Source: Hydrogenobacter thermophilus TK-6 (GTDB lineage: Bacteria; Aquificota; Aquificia; Aquificales; Aquificaceae). From it: a DNA stretch of 64,000 nucleotides. Below the pieces are notes generated by a model that saw only the letters and a program-made list of their open reading frames with translations, was not told the origin of the DNA and searched no databases. Below, piece by piece: positions 1 to 11,448 of the stretch. Location of the stretch: the NCBI RefSeq assembly GCF_000010785.1, contig NC_013799.1, positions 682,001 to 746,000 of the forward strand, in the 5' to 3' direction. Each line of letters begins with the position of its first letter. Position 1 is the stretch's first letter. The translations under genes and the position numbers were made by a program.

Positions 1-1
1 G

Positions 2-97
2 GACATAAGATTTCTAAAAGGGATAGACAGCGAGCTCAAGGATGGAGATGTCCTATCTATAGTCCCTGCTATAGCAGGCGGCTTATCTGATATATAG
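2..97 (+). CDS. MoaD/ThiS-like sulfur carrier protein, C-terminal fragment (cut by window start)
   Basis: Reading from base 2 gives 31 residues ending in a stop at 95-97. The segment KDGDVLSIVPAIAGG is the typical tail of the ubiquitin-fold MoaD/ThiS sulfur carriers, whose C-terminal Gly-Gly is adenylated and loaded with sulfur for molybdopterin, thiamine or cysteine synthesis. The N-terminus lies outside the window. Oddly, four residues (LSDI) follow the Gly-Gly; most family members end exactly at GG, so a processing step may be needed. The stop region overlaps the convergent gene at 83-517 by 15 bp. The exact pathway cannot be told from this fragment. Confidence 0.75.
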   Translation, partial: DIRFLKGIDSELKDGDVLSIVPAIAGGLSDI

Positions 98-517
98 TCT
101 TTCAATGTTCAGAAGTATCTGGTCAAAGAGGGATCTTGCTGTTTCCTCGTCTTTTAAAGGTATAGTGATCCTCTCTATTCCCCCCGTGTAGATGACTACC
201 GTCTTTCCTTTTAGTTCCAGAGTCCTTATATGGGAGTAAGGTACTGCGTAAGTGCTGTCCTTTACCCTATAAAGAAGGTATCTGTCTTCCAAAAGAACTC
301 CTTCGTCAATGAGTATGTCTTTGGTTTTTACATCCTCTTGGGACATGAGAAGATCCTGCGAGAACTCAAGAGCTTCGTCTTCCGACATTATGCCTTTTCT
401 GACCAAAAAGAGCAGTATACTCTCGTCCTTATTCTTTTCCCTGAGGAAAGTCTCCACATCCTCCTTCCTTATCTTGTTCCTCCTTATAAGTTCTTTTATT
501 ATATCTGCGTCCTTCAT
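83..517 (-). CDS. conserved hypothetical protein, 144 aa
   Basis: I do not recognise a family. The protein is soluble-looking and charged. The N-terminal half (about 1-75) is helical and acidic/basic, with two similar-looking helical segments around 'DIIKELIRRNKI' and 'DESILLFLVRKGIMSEDEA'. The C-terminal half looks like a small beta domain (residues about 75-130). It starts at ATG 517 inside the stop of the upstream methyltransferase (ATGA, 4-bp overlap), so it is the last gene of the uvrB-methyltransferase operon and translationally coupled. Its 3' end overlaps the convergent MoaD-like gene. Function unknown. Confidence 0.7.
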   Translation of the reverse strand: MKDADIIKELIRRNKIRKEDVETFLREKNKDESILLFLVRKGIMSEDEALEFSQDLLMSQEDVKTKDILIDEGVLLEDRYLLYRVKDSTYAVPYSHIRTLELKGKTVVIYTGGIERITIPLKDEETARSLFDQILLNIERLYIR

Positions 518-1101
518 ACCATTTCCTTAGTAAATAACGCATAAACACCGTAAGCGTATCTGCCAAGGTCCACTATCCTCCCCACCTTTACCCCTGCTTC
601 TTCTAATATAAGCCCCACCTCCCACTCGGAGTAAACCTCTTGAGCGGGAGGTCCTTTGTCCCTCTCTTCCTTTTTCCAATCTATTATAGCAAGGTAGGTA
701 TATCTTTTTGAAACTCTTCTGAGTTCTTTCAAAAACTCTACGGGATTGCTAAGCTCGTGAAACACAAAAGCCATAAAGATAAAGTCAATACTATCATCAG
801 CAAGTGGAATGCTATTCTCCTCCGACTTTAGCACATAAACATTTTTGAGTCCCATACTTTCTACTTTACGCTTTGCATATTCAACTGCGGATGGTTCTAC
901 ATCAACTGCGTAAACTTTCCCCTCCTCTCCTACGGCCTCTGAAAGATAAGGAAGATAAAAGCCTGCACCAGTGCCAACATCCAGCACGCTCATACCCCTT
1001 TTTAGCCCAAACTCCTTGAGAACTCTCTTAGGGTCAAAAAGTTCAAGCCTTGAAGGGTCGTCCAGCTTTTCCAACTTGGAAGGGTCAAACTTGTGAGCCA
1101 T
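514..1101 (-). CDS. class I SAM-dependent methyltransferase, 195 aa
   Basis: A Rossmann-type methyltransferase: motif I LDVGTGAGFYLPYL at about residues 40-53, the acidic residue ending strand 2 in VYAVDVEPSAVEYA, and 'FIFMAFVFHELSNPVEFLKEL' around residues 108-128. It resembles the UbiE/COG2226-like methyltransferases common in Aquificales, but the substrate cannot be named. It starts at ATG 1101 with a GAGGTGG ribosome site, 12 bp after the uvrB stop, so it is probably the second gene of the uvrB operon. The downstream unknown gene overlaps its stop by 4 bp. The family call is firm; the role is not. Confidence 0.85.
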   Translation of the reverse strand: MAHKFDPSKLEKLDDPSRLELFDPKRVLKEFGLKRGMSVLDVGTGAGFYLPYLSEAVGEEGKVYAVDVEPSAVEYAKRKVESMGLKNVYVLKSEENSIPLADDSIDFIFMAFVFHELSNPVEFLKELRRVSKRYTYLAIIDWKKEERDKGPPAQEVYSEWEVGLILEEAGVKVGRIVDLGRYAYGVYALFTKEMV

Positions 1102-1113
1102 AGCTTTCCCACC

Positions 1114-3105
1114 TCATAATAGATTTAAAAGCTCTCTGAGTTTTTTAATCTCATCCCTAAGTTTAGCAGCCTTTTCAAACTCCCACTTTTTGGCGCACTC
1201 CAGCATTTCCCTTTCCAACTTCTCAATTCGGCGGATGATATCCTCCTCGCTTTTTATCCCCTTGGGAATCTCGGAAGGTACCTTAACATAATCCAGCTCC
1301 TCAATAGAGAGGAGGTCTTTGACAGGTTTGACTATGCTTCTGGGGGTTATTCCGTGAAGATGGTTGTGTTTTCTTTGCTTTTCTCTTCTTCTTCTGGTTT
1401 CCTCTATGGCTCTCTTCATAGATTCTGTCATCCTGTCTGCGTAAAGAATAGCCTTTCCGTTTATGTTCCTTGCAGCTCTGCCTATGATTTGTATGAGGGA
1501 TGTGTAGCTTCTCAGAAAGCCTTCCTTGTCTGCATCCAGTATGGCAACCAGAGAAACCTCTGGAAGGTCAAGCCCCTCCCTGAGCAGGTTTACACCTACT
1601 ATAACATCTATGCTTCCTTCTCTGAGGTCTTTTATGATCCTCGCCCTCTCTATGGCATCCAAGTCCGAGTGCATGTATTTGGCAGAGACTCCTCTCTCCG
1701 TAAGGTAGTCTGCCACTTCTTCCGCGAGTCTTTTGGTGGTGGTAAGCACAATTGCTCTCTCGTTTCTTTTCTTTCTTATTTGAATTTCCCTGAGCAGGTC
1801 CTCCAGCTGTCCTCTCGTAGGTCTTACTTCCACCTCCGGGTCTAAAAGACCAGTAGGCCTGACTATCTGCTCCACTATGATGCCTCTGCTCCTCTGAATT
1901 TCCCAATCGCCGGGCGTTGCGGATACATAGATAACTTGGTTTATCCTCTCTAAAAATTCCTCAAACTTTAGAGGTCTGTTGTCCAAAGCTGATGGCAATC
2001 TCCAGCCATACTCCACCAGCTTTTCCTTTCTTGACCTGTCTCCGTTATACATAGCTCTTATTTGTGGCACTGTCACATGCGACTCGTCTATTATCAGCAA
2101 AAAGTCCTTGGGGAAGTAATCAAGAAGCGTAAAGGGTGGCTCTCCGGGCTTTCTACCATCAAAGTACCTTGAGTAGTTCTCTATCCCCTTGCAGTGCCCT
2201 ATCTCCCTTATCATCTCTAAATCATACATGGTTCTCTGGTAAAGCCTTCTGGCTTCAAGCTCCTTTCCCTGATTTTTGAACCACTTGACCCTCTCTATAA
2301 GGTCCCTCTCTATCTGCAAAAGAGCATCCTCTACTGTGCTTCTTGGTGCTATGTAGTGGGATGATGGGAAGATGGTAAATTCCTCAAGCTCTCCAATGGT
2401 GTGCCTGTTTAGTGCATCTATAAGGGTGATCCTTTCTATCTCATCATCCCAAAACTCTATCCTGACTATCCTATCCTCCGCATCCGAGGGGATGACCTCT
2501 AATGCGTTTGCCCTGACGCTAAAGGTGGCTCTTTTGTATGTGTAGTCATTTCTCTGATAGCCAAGCTCTACAAGTTTTCTGAGCAGTTTGCTGGTGCTTA
2601 TCCTCTCGCCTACTCTCAGCTTTATCCTCATGGAGTAGTAATGATGAGGAGACCCAAGTCCGTATATACAGGAGACCGATGCCACAACTATAACATCCCT
2701 CCTTTCCAGCACGGATATGGTGGCAGAATGTCTGTAGCGCTCCAACACTTGATTGATGGAGGCATCCTTTTCTATGTACAGGTCTTTCTCAGGTATGTAA
2801 GCCTCGGGCTGGTAGTAGTCGTAATAAGAGATAAAGTACTCCACGGCGTTGTTGGGAAAAAGCTCTTTGAACTCTCTGTATAGCTGTGCTGCCAGCACTT
2901 TGTTGTGAGCTATGACAAGAGTTGGCTTATTGTACTGAGCTATAAGATTTGCAAGAGTAAAGGTTTTTCCCGTGCCTGTAGCTCCCAAAAGCACCTGCTC
3001 TTTTACTCCTCTTTCCAGGTTATTCAAAAGCTCCTCTATGGCTTTGGGCTGATCGCCTGCTGGCTTTAAGCTTGTTTGCAAAACAAACCCTTCCTGAACT
3101 TTCAT
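1114..3105 (-). CDS. uvrB: excinuclease ABC subunit B
   Basis: UvrB, the damage-verifying subunit of nucleotide excision repair that is loaded by UvrA and recruits UvrC. At 663 aa it is of normal length. Walker A GATGTGKT is at residues 41-48, the damage-binding beta-hairpin region ([13 protein letters not shown]) near 92-104, the helicase motif [10 protein letters not shown] near 336-343, and the C-terminal UVR domain ([15 protein letters not shown]) in the last 35 residues. It starts at ATG 3105. A TATATT box sits 8 bases upstream and no Shine-Dalgarno is visible, suggesting a leaderless transcript. It is divergent from mnmC2, with only 16 bp between the two start codons, and heads a three-gene operon. 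Confidence 0.98.
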   Translation of the reverse strand: MKVQEGFVLQTSLKPAGDQPKAIEELLNNLERGVKEQVLLGATGTGKTFTLANLIAQYNKPTLVIAHNKVLAAQLYREFKELFPNNAVEYFISYYDYYQPEAYIPEKDLYIEKDASINQVLERYRHSATISVLERRDVIVVASVSCIYGLGSPHHYYSMRIKLRVGERISTSKLLRKLVELGYQRNDYTYKRATFSVRANALEVIPSDAEDRIVRIEFWDDEIERITLIDALNRHTIGELEEFTIFPSSHYIAPRSTVEDALLQIERDLIERVKWFKNQGKELEARRLYQRTMYDLEMIREIGHCKGIENYSRYFDGRKPGEPPFTLLDYFPKDFLLIIDESHVTVPQIRAMYNGDRSRKEKLVEYGWRLPSALDNRPLKFEEFLERINQVIYVSATPGDWEIQRSRGIIVEQIVRPTGLLDPEVEVRPTRGQLEDLLREIQIRKKRNERAIVLTTTKRLAEEVADYLTERGVSAKYMHSDLDAIERARIIKDLREGSIDVIVGVNLLREGLDLPEVSLVAILDADKEGFLRSYTSLIQIIGRAARNINGKAILYADRMTESMKRAIEETRRRREKQRKHNHLHGITPRSIVKPVKDLLSIEELDYVKVPSEIPKGIKSEEDIIRRIEKLEREMLECAKKWEFEKAAKLRDEIKKLRELLNLL

Positions 3106-3113
3106 ATCTTTTA

Positions 3114-3119
3114 AATATA
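3114..3119 (-). promoter_or_regulatory. -10 element of uvrB (leaderless type)
   Basis: TATATT on the minus strand ends 8 bases before the uvrB ATG at 3105. There is no room for a ribosome-binding site between expected transcription start and ATG. No convincing -35 is seen. The 16-bp uvrB/mnmC2 gap must hold both divergent starts. Confidence 0.45.
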
Positions 3120-3121
3120 GT

Positions 3122-4084
3122 ATGCTGGCACTAAAACTTGACAGCTATCTTTTAAAAGCAGGCATTGAGCTAAGTCATAGGAGCAAAGAGAACATACTTA
3201 GGGAGTTAACAGCTTGGTTAAATCCATCCGCTCTGGGCTCAGGTTTGGTCATCACGCAAGACGGCAGTTATACACTTGTAAGCTCTGCCTACGGAGAGCC
3301 ATATCACAGCATAAGCGCAGGTGCCATAAGAGAGTGCCTTTTAAAGTTCGTGGAACCATCTACGGTACTTGAAAGGTCCAAAGTAAAAAGCGAGGTAAAG
3401 CTGTTGGACATTGGCTTTGGCTTGGGCTATAACCTGGCGGTGGCAATAAAACACCTGAGAGATATAAACCCAAAGGTGCGTATAGAAATACGGTCTTTTG
3501 AAAAAGAGCTTTTGCAGGACATACCCCTTTTGCCAGAACCTTACAGACAGTACCACAAACTCCTTCTTGATGGGCTTCCTGAGTTGGAAAAAGATGGAAT
3601 AAGCTTTAAACTTCTCATCGGGGATGCAAGGCAGAAGATAAAGGAAGTTGAGGGTTTTGGTGCAGATGCTGTATTTCACGATGGTTTTTCACCTTACAGA
3701 AATCCGGAACTCTGGAGCTATGATTTTTTAAAAGAGATAAAACAAGCCATGGCGGAGGATGGCTTCTGGGTATCTTACACCTCATCACTGCCTGTGCGAA
3801 AAGCTCTAAGGATGCTAAGCTTTGGCATAGCAAACTCCAGGAGTGTAGGCAGAAAGAGGTCTGGCACCGTAGCATCCCTTTCATTAAAAGAGAGTCTGGG
3901 ACCTGGCGAGATAGAAAAACTTAACTCTTCACCTTACGCCATACCCCTCAGAGATGAAAACCTTAAGATGGAGCCTCTTGAAATACTCATAGATTACAGA
4001 GTGAGGGTTGAACTTTTAAAAGTGGCCCAGGGCGGAATCGAACCGCCGACACCCCGGTTTTCAGCCGGGTGCTCTACCAACTGA
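3122..4084 (+). CDS. mnmC: stand-alone tRNA MnmC2-type methyltransferase (DUF752)
   Basis: A stand-alone MnmC2 domain: the SAM-dependent methyltransferase that converts nm5U34 to mnm5U34 in tRNA, without the FAD oxidase domain fused to it in E. coli. The Aquifex aeolicus DUF752 protein is the characterised example of this architecture. Visible signatures are [11 protein letters not shown] (about 61-71), the SAM motif [11 protein letters not shown] (94-104) and [16 protein letters not shown] (about 183-198). It starts at ATG 3122. The reading frame has no stop until 4084, so the last ~20 codons run antisense through the tRNA-Phe gene at 4023-4095. The tail [13 protein letters not shown] is simply the antisense of the tRNA. 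The enzyme domain itself ends before it. Confidence 0.9.
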   Translation: MLALKLDSYLLKAGIELSHRSKENILRELTAWLNPSALGSGLVITQDGSYTLVSSAYGEPYHSISAGAIRECLLKFVEPSTVLERSKVKSEVKLLDIGFGLGYNLAVAIKHLRDINPKVRIEIRSFEKELLQDIPLLPEPYRQYHKLLLDGLPELEKDGISFKLLIGDARQKIKEVEGFGADAVFHDGFSPYRNPELWSYDFLKEIKQAMAEDGFWVSYTSSLPVRKALRMLSFGIANSRSVGRKRSGTVASLSLKESLGPGEIEKLNSSPYAIPLRDENLKMEPLEILIDYRVRVELLKVAQGGIEPPTPRFSAGCSTN

Positions 4085-4095
4085 GCTACCGGGCC
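4023..4095 (-). tRNA. tRNA-Phe (anticodon GAA)
   Basis: The minus strand folds as a canonical 73-nt cloverleaf. The acceptor stem GGCCCGG pairs with CTGGGCC with one G-U. The D arm is GCTC...GAGC, the anticodon stem CCCGG/CCGGG with loop CTGAAAA gives anticodon GAA, and the T arm is GGCGG-TTCGATT-CCGCC with discriminator A. CCA is not encoded (the next bases are CT). G+C-rich stems fit a thermophile. The gene lies antisense to the 3' end of mnmC2 (62-bp overlap). Confidence 0.97.
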
Positions 4096-4105
4096 TGACA
4101 AAAAT

Positions 4106-4111
4106 ATTATA
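4106..4111 (-). promoter_or_regulatory. -10 box of tRNA-Phe
   Basis: A perfect TATAAT on the minus strand ends 10 bases before the first tRNA base (4095), leaving a leader of only a few bases. No clear -35 hexamer was found at 16-18 bp spacing. Confidence 0.5.
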
Positions 4112-4196
4112 TCAAATAAAATGCCCAAAGCATGCACACAAAACAACCCCTGCCACTGAGCTGAAAAAAACAGGATTGAGAAGCTGGTAAAGTATG

Positions 4197-4202
4197 TATA
4201 AT
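4197..4202 (+). promoter_or_regulatory. -10 box of the nth operon (leaderless type)
   Basis: A perfect TATAAT ends 8 bases before the nth ATG at 4211. TTGAGA at 4176-4181 is a possible -35 but the spacer is only 15 bp. The mRNA would begin at or next to the start codon; no Shine-Dalgarno is present. Confidence 0.5.
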
Positions 4203-4210
4203 AAAGTTAT

Positions 4211-4840
4211 ATGCAGAAGGAAGAACTTGTGGTAGAGGTTATACGCAGGCTTGAGAAGGTTTATCCCAATAAGTTGGAGCTAAACTTTAAAAACCCTTTT
4301 GAGCTTCTCATTGCGGTTATACTTGCAGCTCAAACAACGGATGCTAAAGTAAATCATGTTACGGAAAGGCTTTTTAAAAAGTACAAGACGCCTGAGGATT
4401 ACCTTAGGGTGCCACTTGAGGAGCTACAAGAAGATATAAGCTCAATAAATTATTACAGAAATAAGGCAAAGTATATAAAAGGTGCTTGTAAGATGATAAT
4501 TGAAGATTACGGTGGGGAAGTTCCCAAAAGCATAGAGGAGCTTACAAGACTTCCGGGTGTGGGAAGAAAGACTGCCAACATGATCCTTTATAACGCCTTT
4601 GGCATAAACGAAGGCATAGCGGTTGATACGCACACGGCAAGAGTGAGCAAAAGGCTGGGACTTACTGAGGAAGAAAAGCCAGATAAGATAGAGCAAGAAC
4701 TTATGCAGATAACTCCCAAAGAAGAGTGGGGAAAACTCTCCAACCTCCTTATACTGCACGGCAGGTACATATGCACTGCCAAAAATCCCAAGCACAAAGA
4801 GTGCGTACTTTATGACCTTTGCCCTTCAAGAGAATCTTGA
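4211..4840 (+). CDS. nth: endonuclease III (DNA glycosylase/AP lyase)
   Basis: Base-excision repair glycosylase that removes oxidised pyrimidines and cleaves AP sites. It has the usual length (209 aa). The helix-hairpin-helix LPGVGRKTAN carries catalytic Lys120, and catalytic Asp139 lies in AVDTHTARVS. The C-terminal [4Fe-4S] loop normally reads C-x6-C-x2-C-x5-C. Here it is Cys188-x6-His195-x2-Cys198-x5-Cys204, so the second ligand is His (codon CAC, two base changes from TGC). It is the first gene of a seven-gene operon; rsmA begins inside its stop codon. Confidence 0.96.
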   Translation: MQKEELVVEVIRRLEKVYPNKLELNFKNPFELLIAVILAAQTTDAKVNHVTERLFKKYKTPEDYLRVPLEELQEDISSINYYRNKAKYIKGACKMIIEDYGGEVPKSIEELTRLPGVGRKTANMILYNAFGINEGIAVDTHTARVSKRLGLTEEEKPDKIEQELMQITPKEEWGKLSNLLILHGRYICTAKNPKHKECVLYDLCPSRES

Positions 4841-5582
4841 GGCTAAAAAAGAGATACGGACAACATATACTACTATCTAAGGGTGTTATAAAAGCTATAG
4901 TAGAGCGCCTTAGCATACAAGAAGGTGATATACTGCTGGAGATAGGTCCAGGGACTGGAAATCTCACCCGTGAGCTTTTAAATACTCCCCTTAAAAAGCT
5001 CTACCTCATAGAAATAGACTCTCAGATGGTGCATGAGCTAAAAAAGATAGAGGATGATAGAGTGGAGATATTCCTTGCGGATGCCACTCAATTTGATATT
5101 TGCTCCTTAGGTGGAGAGCTCAAGCTCGTCGGAAACCTTCCTTACAATGTGGCTAGTCTTATAGTTGAGAATACCGTCATACACAGAAAGTGCATCCCCT
5201 TTGCTCTCTTTATGCTACAGAAGGAAGTGGCGCAGAAGCTATTAAAAGGTCCTTCGTGGCTCTCCACCTTCGTAAGAACTTTTTATGACCTTAATTACGT
5301 AATGAGTGTGCCTGCAAGGTTCTTTTTCCCAAAGCCAAAAGTCCAGTCCGCACTGTTGGAATTTGTAAGGAAGCCAGACGGGGAGATGATAGAGGATGAA
5401 AAAGACTACAAAAGATTTCTCACAAAATTATACTCTATGAGAAGGAAGGCTATAAAGAGCAAGATAGAGGAGGACATATTAAAAATGGCGAATATTGACC
5501 CCCTCAAGAGGGTGGAAGAGCTTTCAGTTGCTCATGTCCTTTTGTTGTATAATCTATCAAAAACTCATGAGGTGGATAAGAA

Positions 5583-5586
<4 letters not shown>
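4837..5586 (+). CDS. rsmA: 16S rRNA (adenine1518-N6/adenine1519-N6)-dimethyltransferase
   Basis: RsmA/KsgA dimethylates two adjacent adenines in the 3' hairpin of 16S rRNA during small-subunit assembly. The start RLKKRYGQH matches the family start (LKKxxGQH); the SAM motif EIGPGTGNLT and the catalytic motif NLPYNVAS are intact. I chose the TTG at 4837, which overlaps the nth stop (TTGA), because the family begins here. A TTG at 4819 would add six residues. speE follows with a 4-bp ATGA overlap. From 4837 the protein is 249 aa, normal for the family. Confidence 0.95.
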
Positions 5587-7894
<2,308 letters not shown>

Positions 7895-7897
7895 AAG

Positions 7898-10684
7898 ATG
7901 TTTCCCTCTGAGTGGTGGCAGCTTGCCCAGCAAAGACTTATAAACCCAGCCAAAGCAAGAGAGAGTTTAGAAGATATGCTAAAAAGACACCCAAACCCGA
8001 AAAGTCTCATAGATTACCTCAACCAGAGGAGGTTTATACTACTTCTTGAACTGCTTGACCACTCGGACTGCATGAGAAAATTCCTCATAAACCACCCGGA
8101 GGACTTTCAGAAAACCATACCTGGCATTTGGTATATCAGTAAGAAAAAAGAGGACTACATAAAGGAACTAAAAGAGCTTTTGAGCGATAGCCTGCCTGAT
8201 GATGAGTTTTCCAAGAGGTTAGCCTACTACCGACACAGGGAACTTATGAGAATACTGTCCAAAGAGATACTGGGAACTTCAAAGCTTGAGGACCTTCTTG
8301 TTGAGTATTCACATCTTCCCGATGCCATGCTGGAATATTGCTACTCAAGAGCTTTAGAAGAGTTTAAACAAGCATACGGCCAGCCGGTAGAGGAAGGTGG
8401 CAGACCAGCAAGTGCCTGTATAATAGCTCTTGGAAAGCTGGGAAGCTATGAACTCAATTACTACTCGGACATTGACTTAATGTTTATACACTCATCCGAC
8501 AAGGGACAGGCTGGAAAGCTGAACCTTAACGAATTTTTCTCCAAGGTATTTCAAAAGGTTGTTAGTCTGATGACAAAGATAACACCAGAAGGAAAGCCCT
8601 ACGAGGTGGACCTGGACCTTAGACCCTTTGGAAGGTCTGGACCCATCAGCATGCCCCTCTTGAGCGCGGAACTTTATTATGAATCTTACGGAAGGATCTG
8701 GGAGAGGTTTGCCCTTTTGCGTGCCAGATTTTCAGCGGGTGATGAGGAACTCTACCAGACCTTTGAGCAGGAAGTGAAAACGCCTTTTGTTTTTAAAAGA
8801 ACTGTGGATTACAGAGTCATAGAGGAGGTTCAGCTCATAAAGGCGCAGATAATCTCTCAGGCAAAGAGGCAAACTCTGTCTTCCCTTGACATAAAGCTGT
8901 GCGAAGGTGGTATAAGAGAGCTGGAGTTTGCAGTTCAGTCTCTTGTGCTGCTTTTGGGCGGGAAGTTCCCCTTTTTGAGAGAGAGCAACACCTTCAAAGC
9001 CATATGGAAGTTAAACCAGAAGGGGATATTTTCCGACGAAGAAGCAGGGTTTTTGGAAAAGGCGTACGAATTCCTAAGAAGGTTGGAACACAAGTTGCAA
9101 ATCTACAAGTGCATACAAACCCAGAAACTAACAAGAGAAGACATACCTCTGGTGGCTAAGATGATGGGCCTTGCTCCCCAGGATTTTGAAAAAACGCTAA
9201 GCTATTATACAAAAGGCGTAAGCAAGATATTTGTCAGCATAATACCCTCCCATGAAAGCAAGGAGCTTGAGCCCATACAGCAGGCGGTATTGTCAGAGGA
9301 CATAAACTTTGCAAAAGAGATACTCTCCCAGCTGGGCTTTAAAAACCCTGTAAGAGCTTACAACATGCTTCTTAGCTATGTGCATGGCAGAGAAGGTATA
9401 AAGCTTTCCAACTACGAAAGGAAAAAGTTTTTGGAAATGCTTCCGCAAATACTCTCTTATATGTCCGCATCCTCAGACCCAGACGAAACTCTAAACAACT
9501 TTGACAAATTTTTCTCAAACCCCACGGGAAGGAAGGTGATCCTTAGCCCTTCAAAAGAAGATGTGGTCAAGATACTCTGTAAGGTGTTTTCCCTCTCTTC
9601 TTACCTTTCCACGCTGGTGAGCAGAAATCCGGACTTGGTGGAGGACCTTTTGACGCTCTATCAGGACTTTCCCGAAAGGACTCTTTTTGAGGAGGAGTTT
9701 GAAAAGTACGAAAAAACGCTGGGACTTAGCTTAGAAAACACCTTCAGAAGGTTTAAAAAGGTGTGGGAAGTGAGGATAGTTCTCGTATATCTTGCCAAAA
9801 AGGACGAAAGATATAAAAAGCTCAAGGACTTTTTCAGGAGTCTTACAAATCTTGCTGACTTTCTTATGGAAAAGCTATGGGAGAGGCTAAGGCTTGAAAA
9901 GGAAAGCATGATGCTTTTGGCGCTGGGCAAATACGGAAGCTCAGAGCTCTCTTTGGGCTCTGACCTTGATCTGGTGTTTGTGGGAAGAGATCACATGGCT
10001 GAGAGGGTGAAACTCGCGCAGGACTTTGTGAGGTTTTTGACTACCCACACAAAGGAGGGATACCTTTACGATGTAGATTTTCGCTTAAGACCCATGGGGA
10101 CGAAGGGAGAGCTTGTACCTTCAATGGACTTTTACAAGGAGTACTTTTCCAAATACGCAAGAACATGGGAGAGAATAGCATGGACACGCTGCAGATTCAT
10201 TGCGGGGGACACAGAGCTTTACCAAGAATTTGAGCACATCCTTGAGAGCTTTCTTTTTGATACGCCAATGGGAAAGGAGCAGAAGGAGGAGATAAAGAGT
10301 ATAAGGTATGCCTTGGAGGGGCAGGCAAAAAGGGGAGCTGGTGCCATAGACCTTAAGTTTTCCCCGGGTGGCATAATAGACGGTGAGTTTTTGGTGCAAT
10401 ACTTTATAATTCTTGAAAGACTCAGGGAGCCTTCTATGATAACTGCTTACGAAAAGTTGTTGGTAAAACATCCTATACTAAAGAAAGCTTACGAAAACTA
10501 CATGTTTTTGAGGCTTGTGGAGACAAAGCTAAGACTCTCCAAAGAGAGAGGCACATCTGTACTTACTCCACAAGACGCTCCAAGAGTTGCAAGCTCTTTA
10601 AACATGGAAAAGGAGGAATTTTTAGAAACTCTAAAAGCATCCATGGGAGAGCTAAGAGAGATATTTTTGGAGGTTTTTGATTGA
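7898..10684 (+). CDS. glnE: glutamine synthetase adenylyltransferase/deadenylase
   Basis: GlnE adjusts glutamine synthetase by adenylylating or deadenylylating it according to nitrogen status. The 928-aa protein carries the two duplicated nucleotidyltransferase domains. The first has GKLGSYELNYYSDIDLMF (about 182-199) followed by DLDLRPFGRSGP. The second has GKYGSSELSLGSDLDLVF (about 676-693) followed by DFRLRPMGTKG. Both keep the Asp-x-Asp metal ligands. It lies 3 bp after metG, and its stop overlaps the TTG start of the next gene (TTGA). glnA and glnB are not in the window. Confidence 0.95.
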   Translation: MFPSEWWQLAQQRLINPAKARESLEDMLKRHPNPKSLIDYLNQRRFILLLELLDHSDCMRKFLINHPEDFQKTIPGIWYISKKKEDYIKELKELLSDSLPDDEFSKRLAYYRHRELMRILSKEILGTSKLEDLLVEYSHLPDAMLEYCYSRALEEFKQAYGQPVEEGGRPASACIIALGKLGSYELNYYSDIDLMFIHSSDKGQAGKLNLNEFFSKVFQKVVSLMTKITPEGKPYEVDLDLRPFGRSGPISMPLLSAELYYESYGRIWERFALLRARFSAGDEELYQTFEQEVKTPFVFKRTVDYRVIEEVQLIKAQIISQAKRQTLSSLDIKLCEGGIRELEFAVQSLVLLLGGKFPFLRESNTFKAIWKLNQKGIFSDEEAGFLEKAYEFLRRLEHKLQIYKCIQTQKLTREDIPLVAKMMGLAPQDFEKTLSYYTKGVSKIFVSIIPSHESKELEPIQQAVLSEDINFAKEILSQLGFKNPVRAYNMLLSYVHGREGIKLSNYERKKFLEMLPQILSYMSASSDPDETLNNFDKFFSNPTGRKVILSPSKEDVVKILCKVFSLSSYLSTLVSRNPDLVEDLLTLYQDFPERTLFEEEFEKYEKTLGLSLENTFRRFKKVWEVRIVLVYLAKKDERYKKLKDFFRSLTNLADFLMEKLWERLRLEKESMMLLALGKYGSSELSLGSDLDLVFVGRDHMAERVKLAQDFVRFLTTHTKEGYLYDVDFRLRPMGTKGELVPSMDFYKEYFSKYARTWERIAWTRCRFIAGDTELYQEFEHILESFLFDTPMGKEQKEEIKSIRYALEGQAKRGAGAIDLKFSPGGIIDGEFLVQYFIILERLREPSMITAYEKLLVKHPILKKAYENYMFLRLVETKLRLSKERGTSVLTPQDAPRVASSLNMEKEEFLETLKASMGELREIFLEVFD

Positions 10685-11448
10685 AGAGGCTTTCGGTGCT
10701 TATCCGCACAAAGAATGAAGAGAGAAACATCCAGAGGGCTATAAGGAGCGCGCAGGGACTTGCAGATGAGATTGTGGTGTTGGATTCTGGCTCAGAGGAT
10801 AACACCATAAAGCTGGCAAGGGATATGGGAGCTGAAGTTTTTTTCAAGGAGTGGCAGGGCTACTCACAGCAGATAAATTATGGAATTGAACTCTGTCAGG
10901 GGGAGTGGATTTTCCTTTTGGATGCGGACGAGGAGCTAACGGAGGAACTAAGAGACTCTATAAGAGAAGCTATTTCTACTCAAGAGTATAAGGCTTATAT
11001 GGTAAACAGAAGGACCTACTACATGGGAAGGTTTCTCTCTCATGCATGGCAACCCGAATGGAGAGTAAGGCTTTTCAAAAAGGGACATGTGCGCTTTGAA
11101 GGAGTGCTTCACGAAAAGGCTATCTTTTCAGGTAAAGCTGGAAAGCTCAAAGGCTATCTAAATCACTACTCTTTTAAAAGCCTTAACCATCAGTATAAAA
11201 AGCTTGTGGAGTATGCAAGGCTGATGGCAAAAGCTATGAAGGAGGAAGGAAAGAAGTTCAGACTGTATAAACTTCTTCTTAATCCCTTCTGGGATGCCTA
11301 TAAGGTTTACTTTCTAAAGCTGGGCTTTTTGGAGGGGCTTAGAGGAATTTCCATTGCCTTTTCCACCTTCTTTTATGTATTTTTAAAGTACCTGTTTTTA
11401 TGGGAGATGGAGCTAAAGGAAAAGTATGGAGATAAGCTATGGAAGTGA
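10681..11448 (+). CDS. family 2 glycosyltransferase (LPS core WaaE/KdtX-like)
   Basis: A GT-A fold glycosyltransferase. [20 protein letters not shown] opens the nucleotide-sugar domain, [11 protein letters not shown] follows at about 33-43, and the DxD-like FLLDADEEL is near 79-87. Length (255 aa) and the C-terminal aromatic/hydrophobic helices resemble the beta-1,4-glucosyltransferases of the LPS inner core. The sugar and acceptor are not certain. It begins at TTG 10681, overlapping the glnE stop; mtnA starts 10 bp before its end. The placement is a compact-operon effect rather than a functional clue. Confidence 0.87.
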   Translation: MKRLSVLIRTKNEERNIQRAIRSAQGLADEIVVLDSGSEDNTIKLARDMGAEVFFKEWQGYSQQINYGIELCQGEWIFLLDADEELTEELRDSIREAISTQEYKAYMVNRRTYYMGRFLSHAWQPEWRVRLFKKGHVRFEGVLHEKAIFSGKAGKLKGYLNHYSFKSLNHQYKKLVEYARLMAKAMKEEGKKFRLYKLLLNPFWDAYKVYFLKLGFLEGLRGISIAFSTFFYVFLKYLFLWEMELKEKYGDKLWK

